The notes under the pieces were generated by a model. The model was not told the origin of the DNA. It ran no database searches and saw nothing but the letters and a program-made list of their open reading frames with translations. From Chryseobacterium sp. c4a (GTDB lineage Bacteria > Bacteroidota > Bacteroidia > Flavobacteriales > Weeksellaceae), in assembly GCF_009900745.1 (NCBI RefSeq), contig NZ_WXVU01000013.1, positions 110,075 to 174,074 of the forward strand: DNA of 64,000 nucleotides. Reading direction: 5' to 3'. A program made the translations under genes and the position numbers. Positions 48,494-58,005 of the stretch are shown in pieces (the stretch's first letter is position 1; the number at the start of each line of letters is the position of its first letter).

Positions 48494-50032
48494 ATGAAAA
48501 ATACTATCAGCTTATTCGATTTTTCGAAGAAAATAAATTATAAAAATGAACTATTGGCAGGCTTTACGGTTGCCATGACCATGATTCCCGAGTCTCTTTC
48601 ATTTGCGATTCTGGCAGGATTATCTCCACTTACCGGATTGTATGCTGCTTGTCTAATGGGATTGGTAACGGCTGTTTTGGGAGGCCGCCCGGGGATGGTT
48701 TCTGGAGGAGCCGGAGCAACCATTGTTGTTTTAATTGCACTCATAAAATCTCACGGCATCGAATATCTCTTTGCTACCGTAGCTTTGGCTGGAATCCTTC
48801 AAATACTTGTTGGAGTTTTTAAATTAGGAAAATTTGTAAGACTCATTCCACAACCGGTTATGTACGGATTCCTGAACGGATTGGCGATCATTATTTTTAT
48901 GGCGCAGGTTGAGCAGTTTAAAATTACAGATGCTAATGGAGTTGTAAATTGGCTTCAGGGAATGCCTTTGTATATCATGGGAGGTTTAACGGTGCTTACT
49001 ATTACGGTTGTCTACTTTTTTCCAAAACTTACAAAAGCTGTTCCTGCATCTTTAGTAGCGATTATTGTTGTATTTGCCATTGTTCTTGGGTTTAATATTC
49101 CCACGAAAACAGTAGCAGATATCGCCCATATCAGTGGAAATCTTCCAAGTTTTCATATACCACAGATTCCTTTCACTCTGGAGACCCTGCAGATTATTTT
49201 TCCCTATGCCTTAATTATGGCTGGTGTAGGTCTTATCGAATCATTGTTAACTTTATCGATGGTGGATGAGATAACCAATTCTAAAGGAAGTGCCAACAAA
49301 GAATCAGTAGCACAAGGATTAGCTAATATTAGCAACGGTTTTTTCGGTGGAATGGGAGGATGTGCAATGGTTGCCCAAACTTTGGTAAACCTTAATGCAG
49401 GCTCTAGAGCACGACTATCAGGAATTATCGCTTCTATCATGATCTTATTGATTATTTTGTTTGGAGCCCCTATTATTGAGAAAATTCCGATGGCGGCCTT
49501 AGTAGGAGTAATGATGATGGTTTCTATCAGTACCTTTCAGTGGGTTTCTATCAGAATTGTGAATAAAATGCCGAAATCAGACATATTTGTAGGAATTACT
49601 GTTGCTTTAATTACCGTGGTTCTGCATAATCTTGCCCTTGCTGTTTTGGTAGGAGTGATTATTTCTGCTTTAGTTTTTGCCTGGGATAATGCCAAGAGGA
49701 TTCGTGCCAAAAAATATATTGATGAAAATGGAGTTAAACATTATGAGATATATGGGCCATTATTTTTTGGTTCTGCAACAGCCTTTGCAGATAAATTTGA
49801 TCCAATAAATGATCCTGAGCAAGTGGTGGTAGACTTTAAGGAAAGTCGAATCGTAGATATGAGTGCCATCGATGCAGTAGATAAATTATCAAAACGATAT
49901 AAACAACAAGGGAAAATAGTATTACTTCGCCACCTTAGTGAAGACTGCCGCAAAATGTTGAAAACTGCTGAAGCTGTAGTAGAAGTTAATATTCAGGAAG
50001 ACCCTAGCTATAAGGTGATGCCGGAAAAGTAG
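48494..50032 (+). CDS. SulP family anion transporter
   Basis: 512 residues with about 11-12 hydrophobic segments. SulP signatures are present: AGFTVAMTMIPESLSFAILAGLSPLTGLYAA near the N-terminus and NISNGFFGGMGGCAMVAQTLVNLNAGSRARLSGI in the middle. The C-terminal 90 residues form a STAS domain (GPLFFGSATAFADKF, VVVDFKESRIVDMSAIDAVDKL). Inner-membrane transporter for sulfate, bicarbonate or a similar anion; the specific ion is not shown. Confidence 0.93.
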   Translation: MKNTISLFDFSKKINYKNELLAGFTVAMTMIPESLSFAILAGLSPLTGLYAACLMGLVTAVLGGRPGMVSGGAGATIVVLIALIKSHGIEYLFATVALAGILQILVGVFKLGKFVRLIPQPVMYGFLNGLAIIIFMAQVEQFKITDANGVVNWLQGMPLYIMGGLTVLTITVVYFFPKLTKAVPASLVAIIVVFAIVLGFNIPTKTVADIAHISGNLPSFHIPQIPFTLETLQIIFPYALIMAGVGLIESLLTLSMVDEITNSKGSANKESVAQGLANISNGFFGGMGGCAMVAQTLVNLNAGSRARLSGIIASIMILLIILFGAPIIEKIPMAALVGVMMMVSISTFQWVSIRIVNKMPKSDIFVGITVALITVVLHNLALAVLVGVIISALVFAWDNAKRIRAKKYIDENGVKHYEIYGPLFFGSATAFADKFDPINDPEQVVVDFKESRIVDMSAIDAVDKLSKRYKQQGKIVLLRHLSEDCRKMLKTAEAVVEVNIQEDPSYKVMPEK

Positions 50033-50044
50033 GGTATAAATCAA

Positions 50045-50145
50045 TAAGTGAATTTTGCTTTGCAAGTGAATCGTGAATTTTTTGAAATATAGTTGAAACT
50101 AACAAGCGAAGCGAATTGACTATTCACTATTCACAACAAGAAATA
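50045..50145. repeat. AAGTGAATTTTGC-type inverted repeat
   Basis: AAGTGAATTTTGCTTTGCAA at left and GAATTGACTATTCACTATTC at right; related to 20643-20725. Confidence 0.5.
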
Positions 50146-50159
50146 CTTAAAACTCACAC

Positions 50160-50196
50160 AAGGACTGTAAGATAAATCTACAGTCCTTATTTTTTA
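50160..50196 (+). terminator. Terminator of the SulP gene
   Basis: AAGGACTGTA pairs with TACAGTCCTT around a nine-base loop, followed by ATTTTTT. Confidence 0.85.
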
Positions 50197-50365
50197 CCAT
50201 TTCTTCTCTCAAATCATAAAATATCTTAAAACAGAGAGGTAAAGTTATGCAGTAATGATAAAAATTTTATCTTTGGGAAGATATAGAGAATTAAACACTT
50301 TTTGATGATTAATAAATTTTAAATCTTTTTCAAGAAGCTAAATAAAACTTTTAACTTAAAACATA

Positions 50366-51034
50366 TTGAAAACAGATATCGACATTCATAACCACTGTCA
50401 TTTTTCTTTTGACTTGTGGCTCACCCTAATCAAATCTCACCCTGAATTTAAAGCAAAAAGAGTTGAGCTGTTCTCCTCATTTTTTAATGTGGACGCTCCG
50501 ATTGAAGTGGTTGCAAGAACTGTAAAATATTATGATGATCTTTGCAATACCATTAACGAAGTTACAGGAGGAAATATAGACACTTTCGAGATTTATCTGA
50601 TGATTCTGGGAGCATTGAATGTAGATGTAAAGCTTTTAAACAAAGAAAAGCTGAATGAGTTTTATGTAAAAAGCGAAGAACTGTTTCTTGAGTATAAACC
50701 TGTTGTCATTTTTGAAAATATTCATGATTTTTTTGATGAAATTAAAAATCAGGGAAAAACCATCAATATTCTGAGTAATACAGGATTTATCAAAGGAAAA
50801 ACCATGAGAAAGTTTCTGATTCATGAAAATCTGGATCAGTATATTGATTTCCATATTTATTCTGACGAAATCAACTGTTCAAAACCGAACCCACTTATTT
50901 TTCAGGAAGTGAAAAATAATCTTAAAGATCAGGATCTTCCACTAAGCCAGATTCTACACATTGGTGACAATCCGGTTGCCGATTATAAAGGAGCAAAAGA
51001 CTTTGGGTTCAGCGCACATTTACTTAAACACTAA
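50366..51034 (+). CDS. HAD-family hydrolase of the Ter cluster
   Basis: 222 residues, start TTG. HAD motifs: SFDLWLTLIK (motif I, where the second Asp is Trp, as in some HAD phosphatases), NILSNTGF (motif II Ser/Thr), CSKPNPLIF (motif III Lys), and ILHIGDNPVADYKGA (motif IV). It is encoded directly before a phosphoribosyltransferase and TerD/TelA genes, a set described for tellurium-resistance-type stress systems, where HAD, PRTase and ATP-grasp enzymes are proposed to make a nucleoside-like metabolite. Confidence 0.85.
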   Translation: MKTDIDIHNHCHFSFDLWLTLIKSHPEFKAKRVELFSSFFNVDAPIEVVARTVKYYDDLCNTINEVTGGNIDTFEIYLMILGALNVDVKLLNKEKLNEFYVKSEELFLEYKPVVIFENIHDFFDEIKNQGKTINILSNTGFIKGKTMRKFLIHENLDQYIDFHIYSDEINCSKPNPLIFQEVKNNLKDQDLPLSQILHIGDNPVADYKGAKDFGFSAHLLKH

Positions 51035-51042
51035 CCATAAAC

Positions 51043-51867
51043 ATGAACAAAAGATACAGCTTACACCACATTCATTCAGCAGATGAGTTTACTTTCTCAC
51101 CGGCAGAATACAGCTATTTCAAGTATGGCGATAAGTCGTATGCTGAAAAATTTGCAAAAGAATTATTCGACGGATTTATTTCCGAAAACGAAGAACTTTT
51201 AAATACAGATAAAGAGATTGTAGTGCTTCCAAGCCCTTATATGGCCATTCCTACGGCTTCCAATTTCTTATGTTTTTACTTTAAAAAACATTTGGATTAT
51301 TATTTGTTTCAAAAAGAGAAAAAGTCAAGTATTTTATCAAAAATCAATAGAAATCATACCTATATCACAGATTATGGAAACCTTAATTTTGAGGATCGTA
51401 AAAATCTGATTGCCAATGATACTTATTACATTGATAAAGACTTTTTAAGGGGAAAACTTTGTATTTTTATAGACGATATAAAAATTACAGGAAGTCACGA
51501 GTTTACAGTGAACAGAATCCTGGATGAATATGATGTGGAAGCAGACTTCATATTCCTGTATTATGCTGAACTGATGAACTTTGATCTGGATCCTAAAATT
51601 GAAAACTTTTTCAATTATTATGCAGTGAAAAACGTAAAACATATTGCAGAAGTAATGAATAAATTCAGTTTTCAGTTCAATACAAGGATTGTAAAATATA
51701 TTTTAGGCTTAGATTCAAGTAATTTTGATTATCTTACGTCTAAAGTAAAAAAAGAACAGATGGATCTCCTGCTGGAGCTGGCCATTAGCAACAATTATCA
51801 TTTAATAAAAGAATATAAAAATAACATCAATACTTTAACACAAACGGAATTATATTATGGCTATTAA
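51043..51867 (+). CDS. Phosphoribosyltransferase-like protein of the Ter cluster
   Basis: 274 residues. The segment GKLCIFIDDIKITGSHEFTVNRIL matches the PRPP-binding loop of type I phosphoribosyltransferases (hydrophobic strand, two acidic residues, then TGxT-like). EIVVLPSPYMAIPTASNFL supplies the preceding strand. PRTases of this kind are regular members of Ter clusters. It overlaps the TerD gene by 11 bases. The exact base or substrate is unknown. Confidence 0.78.
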   Translation: MNKRYSLHHIHSADEFTFSPAEYSYFKYGDKSYAEKFAKELFDGFISENEELLNTDKEIVVLPSPYMAIPTASNFLCFYFKKHLDYYLFQKEKKSSILSKINRNHTYITDYGNLNFEDRKNLIANDTYYIDKDFLRGKLCIFIDDIKITGSHEFTVNRILDEYDVEADFIFLYYAELMNFDLDPKIENFFNYYAVKNVKHIAEVMNKFSFQFNTRIVKYILGLDSSNFDYLTSKVKKEQMDLLLELAISNNYHLIKEYKNNINTLTQTELYYGY

Positions 51868-52414
51868 CTTACAAAAAGGACAAAGAGAAAACATCAACGC
51901 ACCTAAATTCACTGTAGGTTTAGGATGGGATATTAATAATACTTCTACAGGAACAGCATTTGACCTTGACGCTTCTTTATTTTTGTTAGGTGATGACAAA
52001 AAATTAGTTTCAGATAATCACTTTATTTTTTATAATAATCTTGAGTCTCCGGACAAAGCAGTAATCCACACTGGTGATAACCTTACAGGAGAAGGATCAG
52101 GTGATGATGAGCAGATCAAAATTGATCTTACAAAAATTGACGATTCTGTAAAGGAAATTACGGTTGTAGTAACGATTCACGATGCAGACACAAGAAGACA
52201 AAACTTTGGACAGGTAAGAAATTCTTTCATCAGAATTTTCAATACAGATACGAATGAAGAGATCTTAAAATACGAATTGGATGAAGATTTCTCAATCGAA
52301 ACTGCAGTAGAATTCGGAAGAATCTATAACAGAAACGGAGAATGGAAATTTGAGGCTGTAGGAGCAGGACAGAGAGACGGCCTTGAGAAATTTGTATCAA
52401 TTTATCAGAAGTAA
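51857..52414 (+). CDS. TerD family protein, copy 1
   Basis: 185 residues. Typical TerD domain: MAINLQKGQRENINAPKFTVGLGWDIN, then AFDLDASLFLLGDDKKL, HTGDNLTGEGSGDDEQIKIDL and RNGEWKFEAVGAGQRDGLEKFV. The repeated Asp clusters are the calcium-binding sites known from TerD structures. Cytoplasmic or membrane-associated stress protein linked to tellurite, phage and colicin resistance. A second copy is at 54621. Confidence 0.93.
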   Translation: MAINLQKGQRENINAPKFTVGLGWDINNTSTGTAFDLDASLFLLGDDKKLVSDNHFIFYNNLESPDKAVIHTGDNLTGEGSGDDEQIKIDLTKIDDSVKEITVVVTIHDADTRRQNFGQVRNSFIRIFNTDTNEEILKYELDEDFSIETAVEFGRIYNRNGEWKFEAVGAGQRDGLEKFVSIYQK

Positions 52415-52416
52415 TC

Positions 52417-53592
52417 ATGGACAATCAAGAAAATCAACCTATAGATCCGCTAGGATCAATTGAACCTCTTAGAACATTTGAACCTACACCAATGGTTCCG
52501 CCAACACCGGCTCAGCCTGCTCAAAATGTAGCACCAGCAGTGCTTGTAGATAGAGAGGGGAATGTAAATTTAACACAGTTGCCATCAGAAGACCGCCAGA
52601 AATATGAAATTTTGGCGAACTCTATTGATGAAGCTAATCCAGGATCCATTGTTAATTTTGGAGCAGAACTTCAGAAAACATTAACCAATCAGAGTGATAG
52701 CTTCTTAGGAAATGTAAGAAGATCAAACTCAGGAGAAGTGGGAGGGCTTATCAATGATCTTTTGGTAGAGCTGAACTATGTAGACGTAGAAGAGCTTAAC
52801 ACAAACAAAGTAAAAAGCTTTTTGAGTAAGTTACCATTCATGAAGAAGGTAATCACTCAGGTGGAAAACCTGTTTACAAAATATGATAAAATCATTAACA
52901 ATATTGAGCAGATCTCCTATAAAGTAAATGCAGGAATCATTACTTCTACAAAGGATAACGCAGTTCTTCAGACGATTTTTGAAAGCAATGTAAATTCTAT
53001 CAAACAAATTGAAGAACTTGTGATTGCTGGAAATATTAGAATGGAAAGAGCGGCTGTCGAGTTAGCTCAGATGGAAACTGCTCCACAGAATTTCCAGGAC
53101 TATCAGATTGCCGATAAGAGAGATTTCATTGCAAGATTAGATAGAAGAATGGCTGATCTTAAAGTGGTACGTGTGATCATGATGCAGTCACTTCCTCAGA
53201 TTAGATTGGTTCAGAATAACAACGTTTCTATTGCAGAAAAAGCGCAAACTATTCTTACCACTACACTTCCTTTATGGAAAAATCAGCTTTCGCTTGCCGT
53301 TGCGATGTACAGACAGCAGCAGAGTATTGAAATTCAGCAGAAAGTATCTTCTACTACAGAAGAAATTTTGAGAAAGAATGCAGAGCGTCTTGGTCAAAAC
53401 TCAGTGAATGTAGCGAGAGCTAATGAACAGACCATTGTATCTGTAGAAACATTAAGAGAAACAACTTCAATGTTGATCAATACATTAAATGAAGTGAAAC
53501 AGATTCAGAAACAAGGAGCTGACAACAGAAGAAAACTGGATCAGGATCTTCAGACATTGGAGCACGAATTGAAAGCAAATGTCAGAGGTTAA
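52417..53592 (+). CDS. TelA family toxic-anion resistance protein
   Basis: 391 residues, largely alpha-helical and coiled. The N-terminus is Pro-rich. The core NSIDEANPGSIVNFGAELQKTLTNQSDSFLGNVR and LPFMKKVITQVENLFTKYDKI, followed by LDRRMADLKVVRVIMMQSLPQIRLVQ and IAEKAQTILTTTLPLWKNQLSLAVAMYRQQ, is characteristic of TelA/KlaA proteins. Two bases after TerD, same operon. Function in Ter systems is thought to be at the membrane. Confidence 0.93.
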   Translation: MDNQENQPIDPLGSIEPLRTFEPTPMVPPTPAQPAQNVAPAVLVDREGNVNLTQLPSEDRQKYEILANSIDEANPGSIVNFGAELQKTLTNQSDSFLGNVRRSNSGEVGGLINDLLVELNYVDVEELNTNKVKSFLSKLPFMKKVITQVENLFTKYDKIINNIEQISYKVNAGIITSTKDNAVLQTIFESNVNSIKQIEELVIAGNIRMERAAVELAQMETAPQNFQDYQIADKRDFIARLDRRMADLKVVRVIMMQSLPQIRLVQNNNVSIAEKAQTILTTTLPLWKNQLSLAVAMYRQQQSIEIQQKVSSTTEEILRKNAERLGQNSVNVARANEQTIVSVETLRETTSMLINTLNEVKQIQKQGADNRRKLDQDLQTLEHELKANVRG

Positions 53593-53608
53593 TTTTTAGG
53601 GTACTAAG

Positions 53609-54556
53609 GTGGGGGAAGATGCAGCAACCATATTGTCACAAAGCAGAAGAAGGTTAACAAGACTTAAGCTTCTTGCTAATTTTTTTGAACATATTGACAT
53701 AATATCAATTTACATCAAAACAGATATTATCCACAATTTGTTCCAGGAAAATACGGCTCTGGATTACAATAAGCTGGAACTTTTTCACCTGCAGTATACC
53801 GACAGTCTTATCGAACTTTTGACGAAGATAAAAAGACAAAAGGAAAATGATATGCTGGCGGTTCTTAATGAAATTGACATCAACAATAAATATATTTCAG
53901 GTTTTGAAGAAAGGCAGGTAGACAATTTTCAGACAGATAGGAAAATGTACAGCGGTATATTCTCTCAACATTTGAAGGCTTTGTATAAAGATCTTACAGA
54001 AGATATTTTCACTGCCAATTGGGAGAATGTATTGTATTTCCATAAAAAATATGCTAAAGAATTTTATAGGACAGAAGCTGATGAATCTCTGCTGAAATCT
54101 GAAAACTTTCCGGCATATCAATATAGAGATTATTCTATTGAAAGAAAATTATTGGGAAGGCTGAATATACAAGGATTTAAAGTCCGTTTTGTATGTGGTT
54201 ATCAGATTGGAACCCATGAATATGAGCTTTTCAAAATCTTTCAGACGGATGATCATTTTATTTTCAGTGTGGATGATAAAAAGCTTTATCTTTTTGATAA
54301 AGAACTGGATAAACTGGATGTTTCTGAAAATCAATCGAATCAGAGTACCATTATTGATCAACTGAAAAATAAAAATGAGCAGCTGGAAAATAATATGAAT
54401 GAGAGGAAGCGAAACTTACCTCCGGAGGTAGAAGCTGTGCTGAAAGATTATCTAAGAAACCTTGAGAATATTGATATTATGAGCAAAATATTTGCCTTTG
54501 ATGAAGAAACAAATATTCTGCGGGCAATGCTTAATTTAAACCTGAATAATCAGTAA
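53609..54556 (+). CDS. Hypothetical protein of the Ter cluster
   Basis: 315 residues, start GTG. No signal peptide or membrane segments. Rich in charged and aromatic residues, with probable coiled coil near the end (NQSTIIDQLKNKNEQLENNMNERKR). The middle includes RDYSIERKLLGRLNIQGFKVRFVCGYQIG. I do not recognise a family. It sits between TelA (16 bases) and the second TerD gene, so it belongs to the Ter unit. Confidence 0.7.
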   Translation: MGEDAATILSQSRRRLTRLKLLANFFEHIDIISIYIKTDIIHNLFQENTALDYNKLELFHLQYTDSLIELLTKIKRQKENDMLAVLNEIDINNKYISGFEERQVDNFQTDRKMYSGIFSQHLKALYKDLTEDIFTANWENVLYFHKKYAKEFYRTEADESLLKSENFPAYQYRDYSIERKLLGRLNIQGFKVRFVCGYQIGTHEYELFKIFQTDDHFIFSVDDKKLYLFDKELDKLDVSENQSNQSTIIDQLKNKNEQLENNMNERKRNLPPEVEAVLKDYLRNLENIDIMSKIFAFDEETNILRAMLNLNLNNQ

Positions 54557-54620
54557 AAACAAAATTTGAAAAAGCGGATGATATTTCGCAAAAATGTAAA
54601 TAACAACTAAACATAAAGAA

Positions 54621-55229
54621 ATGGCTATCAACTTACAAAAAGGTCAGAGAATCAACCTTAAAAAAGAAAACGGAGCTGAACTTTCCCAGGCATGTGTTGG
54701 AATCAACTGGGGAGCAATTGAAAAAAAAGGACTATTCGGAACTAAAAAAGAAGCAGTAGACTTAGACGGAAGCTGTATTTTATACGATTCAAATAAAAAT
54801 GTAACGGAAGTAATCTATTTTGGAAACCTGAAATCCAAAAATGGCTCTGTAAGACACAGTGGAGACGATCTTACAGGTGACGTAAACGGTGATGACGGAT
54901 TAGACAACGAGGTGATTACTGTAGATTTCAGCAACCTTGAACCTAATGTAGATCATGTGGCAATGGTATTGAACAGCTATAGAGGTCAGGATTTCGGAAC
55001 AATTCCTTTTGCGTCTATCCGTATTTATGAAGGAACTCCAACGAATGTAAAAGAAGTTTTTGCTAAATATGATATTGCAAATGATGCTTCTTTCAAAGGA
55101 CATGTTGCGATGGTAATGGGAGTTTTCTACAGAAGAAACGGAGAATGGAAATTCAATGCCATTGGAGATCCAACTGCTGATAGAAAACTGGAGCAGACGA
55201 TTCAAACGGTTCAGATGAATTATTTATAA
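54621..55229 (+). CDS. TerD family protein, copy 2
   Basis: 202 residues: MAINLQKGQRINLKKENGAEL, then VDLDGSCILYDSNKNV, RHSGDDLTGDVNGDDGLDNEVITVDFSNL and RRNGEWKFNAIGDPT. The Asp-rich sites for calcium are intact. It shares MAINLQKGQR with copy 1 but has a longer N-terminal insert (GAIEKKGLFGTKKEA). Same proposed role in Ter-type stress response. Confidence 0.93.
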   Translation: MAINLQKGQRINLKKENGAELSQACVGINWGAIEKKGLFGTKKEAVDLDGSCILYDSNKNVTEVIYFGNLKSKNGSVRHSGDDLTGDVNGDDGLDNEVITVDFSNLEPNVDHVAMVLNSYRGQDFGTIPFASIRIYEGTPTNVKEVFAKYDIANDASFKGHVAMVMGVFYRRNGEWKFNAIGDPTADRKLEQTIQTVQMNYL

Positions 55230-55316
55230 TCGGTTATCAATCAAAAAATAAATAAAATAGCAATAGTTGTACTTTGTACATCTGTTGCTTTTATCATATA
55301 ATAACACATTAGTCAA

Positions 55317-56357
55317 GTGGAAAAACATCAAAGTATTTTAGAACTGCACCCAGGTCTGGTGTGGGGATTTGCGATAACGGTTGTTATCATGCTGCTCCTG
55401 GACTTAGGAGTCTTCAATAAAAAAAGTCATGAGGTATCATCCAAGGAAGCTACGATCTGGACTGTTGTGTGGATTTCATTATCCATGATCTTTTCAGGAG
55501 TGGTTTACTGGGTTTTCAATACAGACGGAACTCCGGAAAGCCATGCCATAGCAGTAGAGAAATTTACCCAATACCAAGCAGCGTATTGGATTGAAAAAGC
55601 CCTCTCTGTGGATAATTTATTCGTATTTATCCTTGTTTTCGGATTCTTTAAAGTACCGAAATTTCTTCACCATAAGGTTCTCTTTTGGGGGATTATCGGA
55701 GCACTGATCTTCAGAGCCATATTTATTTTTGCAGGAGTAGGATTAATTAATCTTACTTATCTTCCTGAAATGGACATTTTCGGAACTCCAGTGAAGATTA
55801 ATATTGTGATGGCCTTATTTGGTTTATTCCTTGTGTATGCCGGGATTAAATCGTGGGGCGGAGGAGACGATGACGACGACGAAGATTATAGCAATACAGC
55901 GGGAGCTAAGCTGATTAAAAGCTTCTGGAAAGTTTCTGATAATTATGATGGAGATAAGTTCTTCACTATTCAGAACGGGATTAAAATGGCAACACCGTTA
56001 TTAGTCGTAGTTGGAGTTATCGAATTTACGGACGTTCTTTTTGCAGTTGATTCTATTCCGGCAATCTTTGCCATTTCAGACGATCCGTTTATCCTTTATA
56101 CATCAAATATCTTTGCTATTCTGGGATTAAGATCATTATATTTCCTATTAGCGAACTTTATTCACATGTTCAGCAAACTTCCATACGGTTTGGCAGTTAT
56201 TCTGACATTTATCGGAGTTAAAATGTTGATTGCACCATGGTATCACATTTCATCACCGGTTTCATTAGGAATTGTAGGTGGAGTATTGGTAATTTCAGTT
56301 ATTCTATCCATTATGTTCCCTGATAAAGAAGAGGAAAAAGAAAAGTTAGAAGACTAA
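55317..56357 (+). CDS. TerC family integral membrane protein
   Basis: 346 residues, start GTG, with about nine transmembrane segments. TerC signatures: WIEKALSVDNLFVFILVFGFF and VVGVIEFTDVLFAVDSIPAIFAISDDPFILYTSNIFAILGLRSLYF, with conserved Asp residues inside membrane helices. A cytoplasmic loop is extremely acidic (GGGDDDDDEDYSN). TerC proteins are membrane partners of TerD and are linked to metal (manganese) export or tellurite resistance. Last gene of the cluster. Confidence 0.93.
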   Translation: MEKHQSILELHPGLVWGFAITVVIMLLLDLGVFNKKSHEVSSKEATIWTVVWISLSMIFSGVVYWVFNTDGTPESHAIAVEKFTQYQAAYWIEKALSVDNLFVFILVFGFFKVPKFLHHKVLFWGIIGALIFRAIFIFAGVGLINLTYLPEMDIFGTPVKINIVMALFGLFLVYAGIKSWGGGDDDDDEDYSNTAGAKLIKSFWKVSDNYDGDKFFTIQNGIKMATPLLVVVGVIEFTDVLFAVDSIPAIFAISDDPFILYTSNIFAILGLRSLYFLLANFIHMFSKLPYGLAVILTFIGVKMLIAPWYHISSPVSLGIVGGVLVISVILSIMFPDKEEEKEKLED

Positions 56358-56373
56358 GTTTCTAGTATATATA

Positions 56374-56413
56374 AACGATTGCCCCTGAGAATTAATCTTG
56401 GGGGCTTTTTTGT
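56374..56413 (+). terminator. Terminator of the Ter cluster
   Basis: GCCCCTGAGA and TCTTGGGGGC pair around ATTAA and are followed by six T. Confidence 0.85.
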
Positions 56414-56426
56414 GGGAAAGAGAGGA

Positions 56427-56745
56427 GGGAAGATGGAGGCTGGAAGAAGGAAGTTCTTGCAGTCGAAAGAATAATTGTTCTGTATTTTAATGGGAGGAGG
56501 ATTTTGATAGGGTTGGAAGATGGAGGCGGGAAGAAGGAAGTTCTTGCAGTCGAAAGAGTAATTGTTCTGTATTTTAATGGGATGAGCATTTTGATAGGGT
56601 TGGAAGATGGAGGCGGGAAGAAGGAAGTTCTTGCAGTCGAAAGAGTAATTGTTCTGTATTTTAATGGGATGAGGATCTTGATAAAGTTGGAAGATTGAGG
56701 CGGGAAGAAGGAAGTTCTTGTAGTCGAAAGAATAGCTGATCTGTA
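56427..56745. repeat. 87-bp tandem repeat, about 3.6 copies
   Basis: The element GGAAGAAGGAAGTTCTTGCA starts at 56442, 56529 and 56616, and with one change at 56703: an exact 87-base period. Each unit contains the dispersed GGAAGAAGGAAGTT repeat plus TCGAAAGA(A/G)TAATTGTTCT. Because 87 is a multiple of three, long open frames cross it on both strands; I consider these spurious. Confidence 0.92.
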
Positions 56746-56838
56746 ATGTATTGGAATTAGCATAATAAGAATATGGAAAGTTATCAAGAAAACAAACAGT
56801 ACCTCTATCTTCCATCTTCTTTCTAAAAAATGCAATAG

Positions 56839-56878
56839 ACAGACAGGTTTGTCTGTTGTGTTTTTTCTCCTATATTTG
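56839..56878 (+). promoter_or_regulatory. TetR promoter with overlapping palindromic operator
   Basis: ACAGACAGGTTTGTCTGT (56839-56856) is a palindrome with seven-base arms ACAGACA/TGTCTGT. TATATTTG (56871-56878) is a perfect -7 element. The palindrome covers the -33 region, which fits autorepression by the TetR protein. Confidence 0.72.
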
Positions 56879-56898
56879 TAACGTAAAACAAAAGTAAT

Positions 56899-57426
56899 AT
56901 GAAGTCACCAAGAGAAAGAATTATAGAAATCACATTCAATTTGTTTGCAAAACAGGGATATAATTCTACGGGAATTAACCAGATTATTTCTGAAGCAGAA
57001 GTGGCTAAGGCAAGCTTTTATCTTCATTTCAAGTCAAAGGAAGATCTATGTGTTGAATTTCTGAACGTCAGACATGAATATTGGTTTAATGAGCTTCATA
57101 CATTTTCTGCCCAATCAAAAGATCTGCATTCAAAGGTTATCAATGCTTTTGATTTCCTGATCTATATGAATGAAAAAGAAAGTTTCAGAGGCTGCAGTTT
57201 TTTGAATATTTTATCTGAAATCCCTATGGATAATATAAAAATTCTGAAGGTGATCCGGTCTCATAAATCAGATCTTAGGAATTACTTTTTAGAATTGATA
57301 CAAGATGAAACCCTTTCTGATCATGTCTATATGCTTTTTGAAAGCAGTATTATAGAAAGTCAACTCTTTAAATCAAATGAATTGATAGAGAAATCAAAAA
57401 AAATAGTCAACAATTTAATCCCTTAA
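56899..57426 (+). CDS. TetR/AcrR family regulator
   Basis: 175 residues. The N-terminal HTH is clear: RERIIEITFNLFAKQGYNSTGINQIISEAEVAKASFYLHFKSKEDLCVEFL. The C-terminal half is a ligand-binding helical domain of unknown specificity. A palindrome in its promoter suggests autoregulation. The next gene starts three bases after its stop and is likely under the same control. Confidence 0.9.
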   Translation: MKSPRERIIEITFNLFAKQGYNSTGINQIISEAEVAKASFYLHFKSKEDLCVEFLNVRHEYWFNELHTFSAQSKDLHSKVINAFDFLIYMNEKESFRGCSFLNILSEIPMDNIKILKVIRSHKSDLRNYFLELIQDETLSDHVYMLFESSIIESQLFKSNELIEKSKKIVNNLIP

Positions 57427-57429
57427 ACA

Positions 57430-57843
57430 ATGGAACAGAAACATCCGCTTCCGCCTTTCACTCTTGAAACAGCGAAGCAAAAAATTCAAATGGCAGAAGA
57501 TGCCTGGAATAGCCAGGATCCTGAAAAAGTTTCCAAAGCTTATACAATAGACAGTGAATGGAGAAACAGAGATACATTTGTGAACGGTAGAGAAGAAATT
57601 GTTGTATTTCTTCAGAAGAAATGGGAAAAAGAACTCAATTATAAACTGAGGAAAGAATATTGGGCACACACAGAAAATCGCATTGCCGTTCGTTTTGAGT
57701 ATGAATATCAAACCAAAGATGGGAATTGGTTCAGAGCCTATGGAAATGAAAACTGGGAATTTGATGAGAATGGTTTGATGGCAAAAAGATATGCTAGCAT
57801 TAATGATCTTGCAATAAAAGAAGAAGAGCGCAAGTTCAGGTAA
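57430..57843 (+). CDS. NTF2-like protein, DUF1348 family
   Basis: 137 residues forming one NTF2/SnoaL-like cone: [56 protein letters not shown], then [43 protein letters not shown]1348 proteins are small cytoplasmic proteins of uncertain activity, often called nuclear transport factor 2 family. Co-transcribed with TetR. Confidence 0.85.
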   Translation: MEQKHPLPPFTLETAKQKIQMAEDAWNSQDPEKVSKAYTIDSEWRNRDTFVNGREEIVVFLQKKWEKELNYKLRKEYWAHTENRIAVRFEYEYQTKDGNWFRAYGNENWEFDENGLMAKRYASINDLAIKEEERKFR

Positions 57844-58005
57844 AAAGAATAAAAATCTGCATAATCTATGAAAGTTCTAATTTTTCCATTATCATATTCT
57901 ATGGGTCTGTGTGGTTAAAAATCTCAAACCGCATAGACACATAGCTTTTATGGGTAAATAAAACAATTTGTACATTCGTGGCATCTTTAACATCAGTATT
58001 TGTGT

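Noticed and set aside
56354..56835. Long open frames on both strands through the repeat region
   Set aside because: They follow from the 87-base (3n) tandem period; there are no start signals, and the sequence is the dispersed intergenic repeat.
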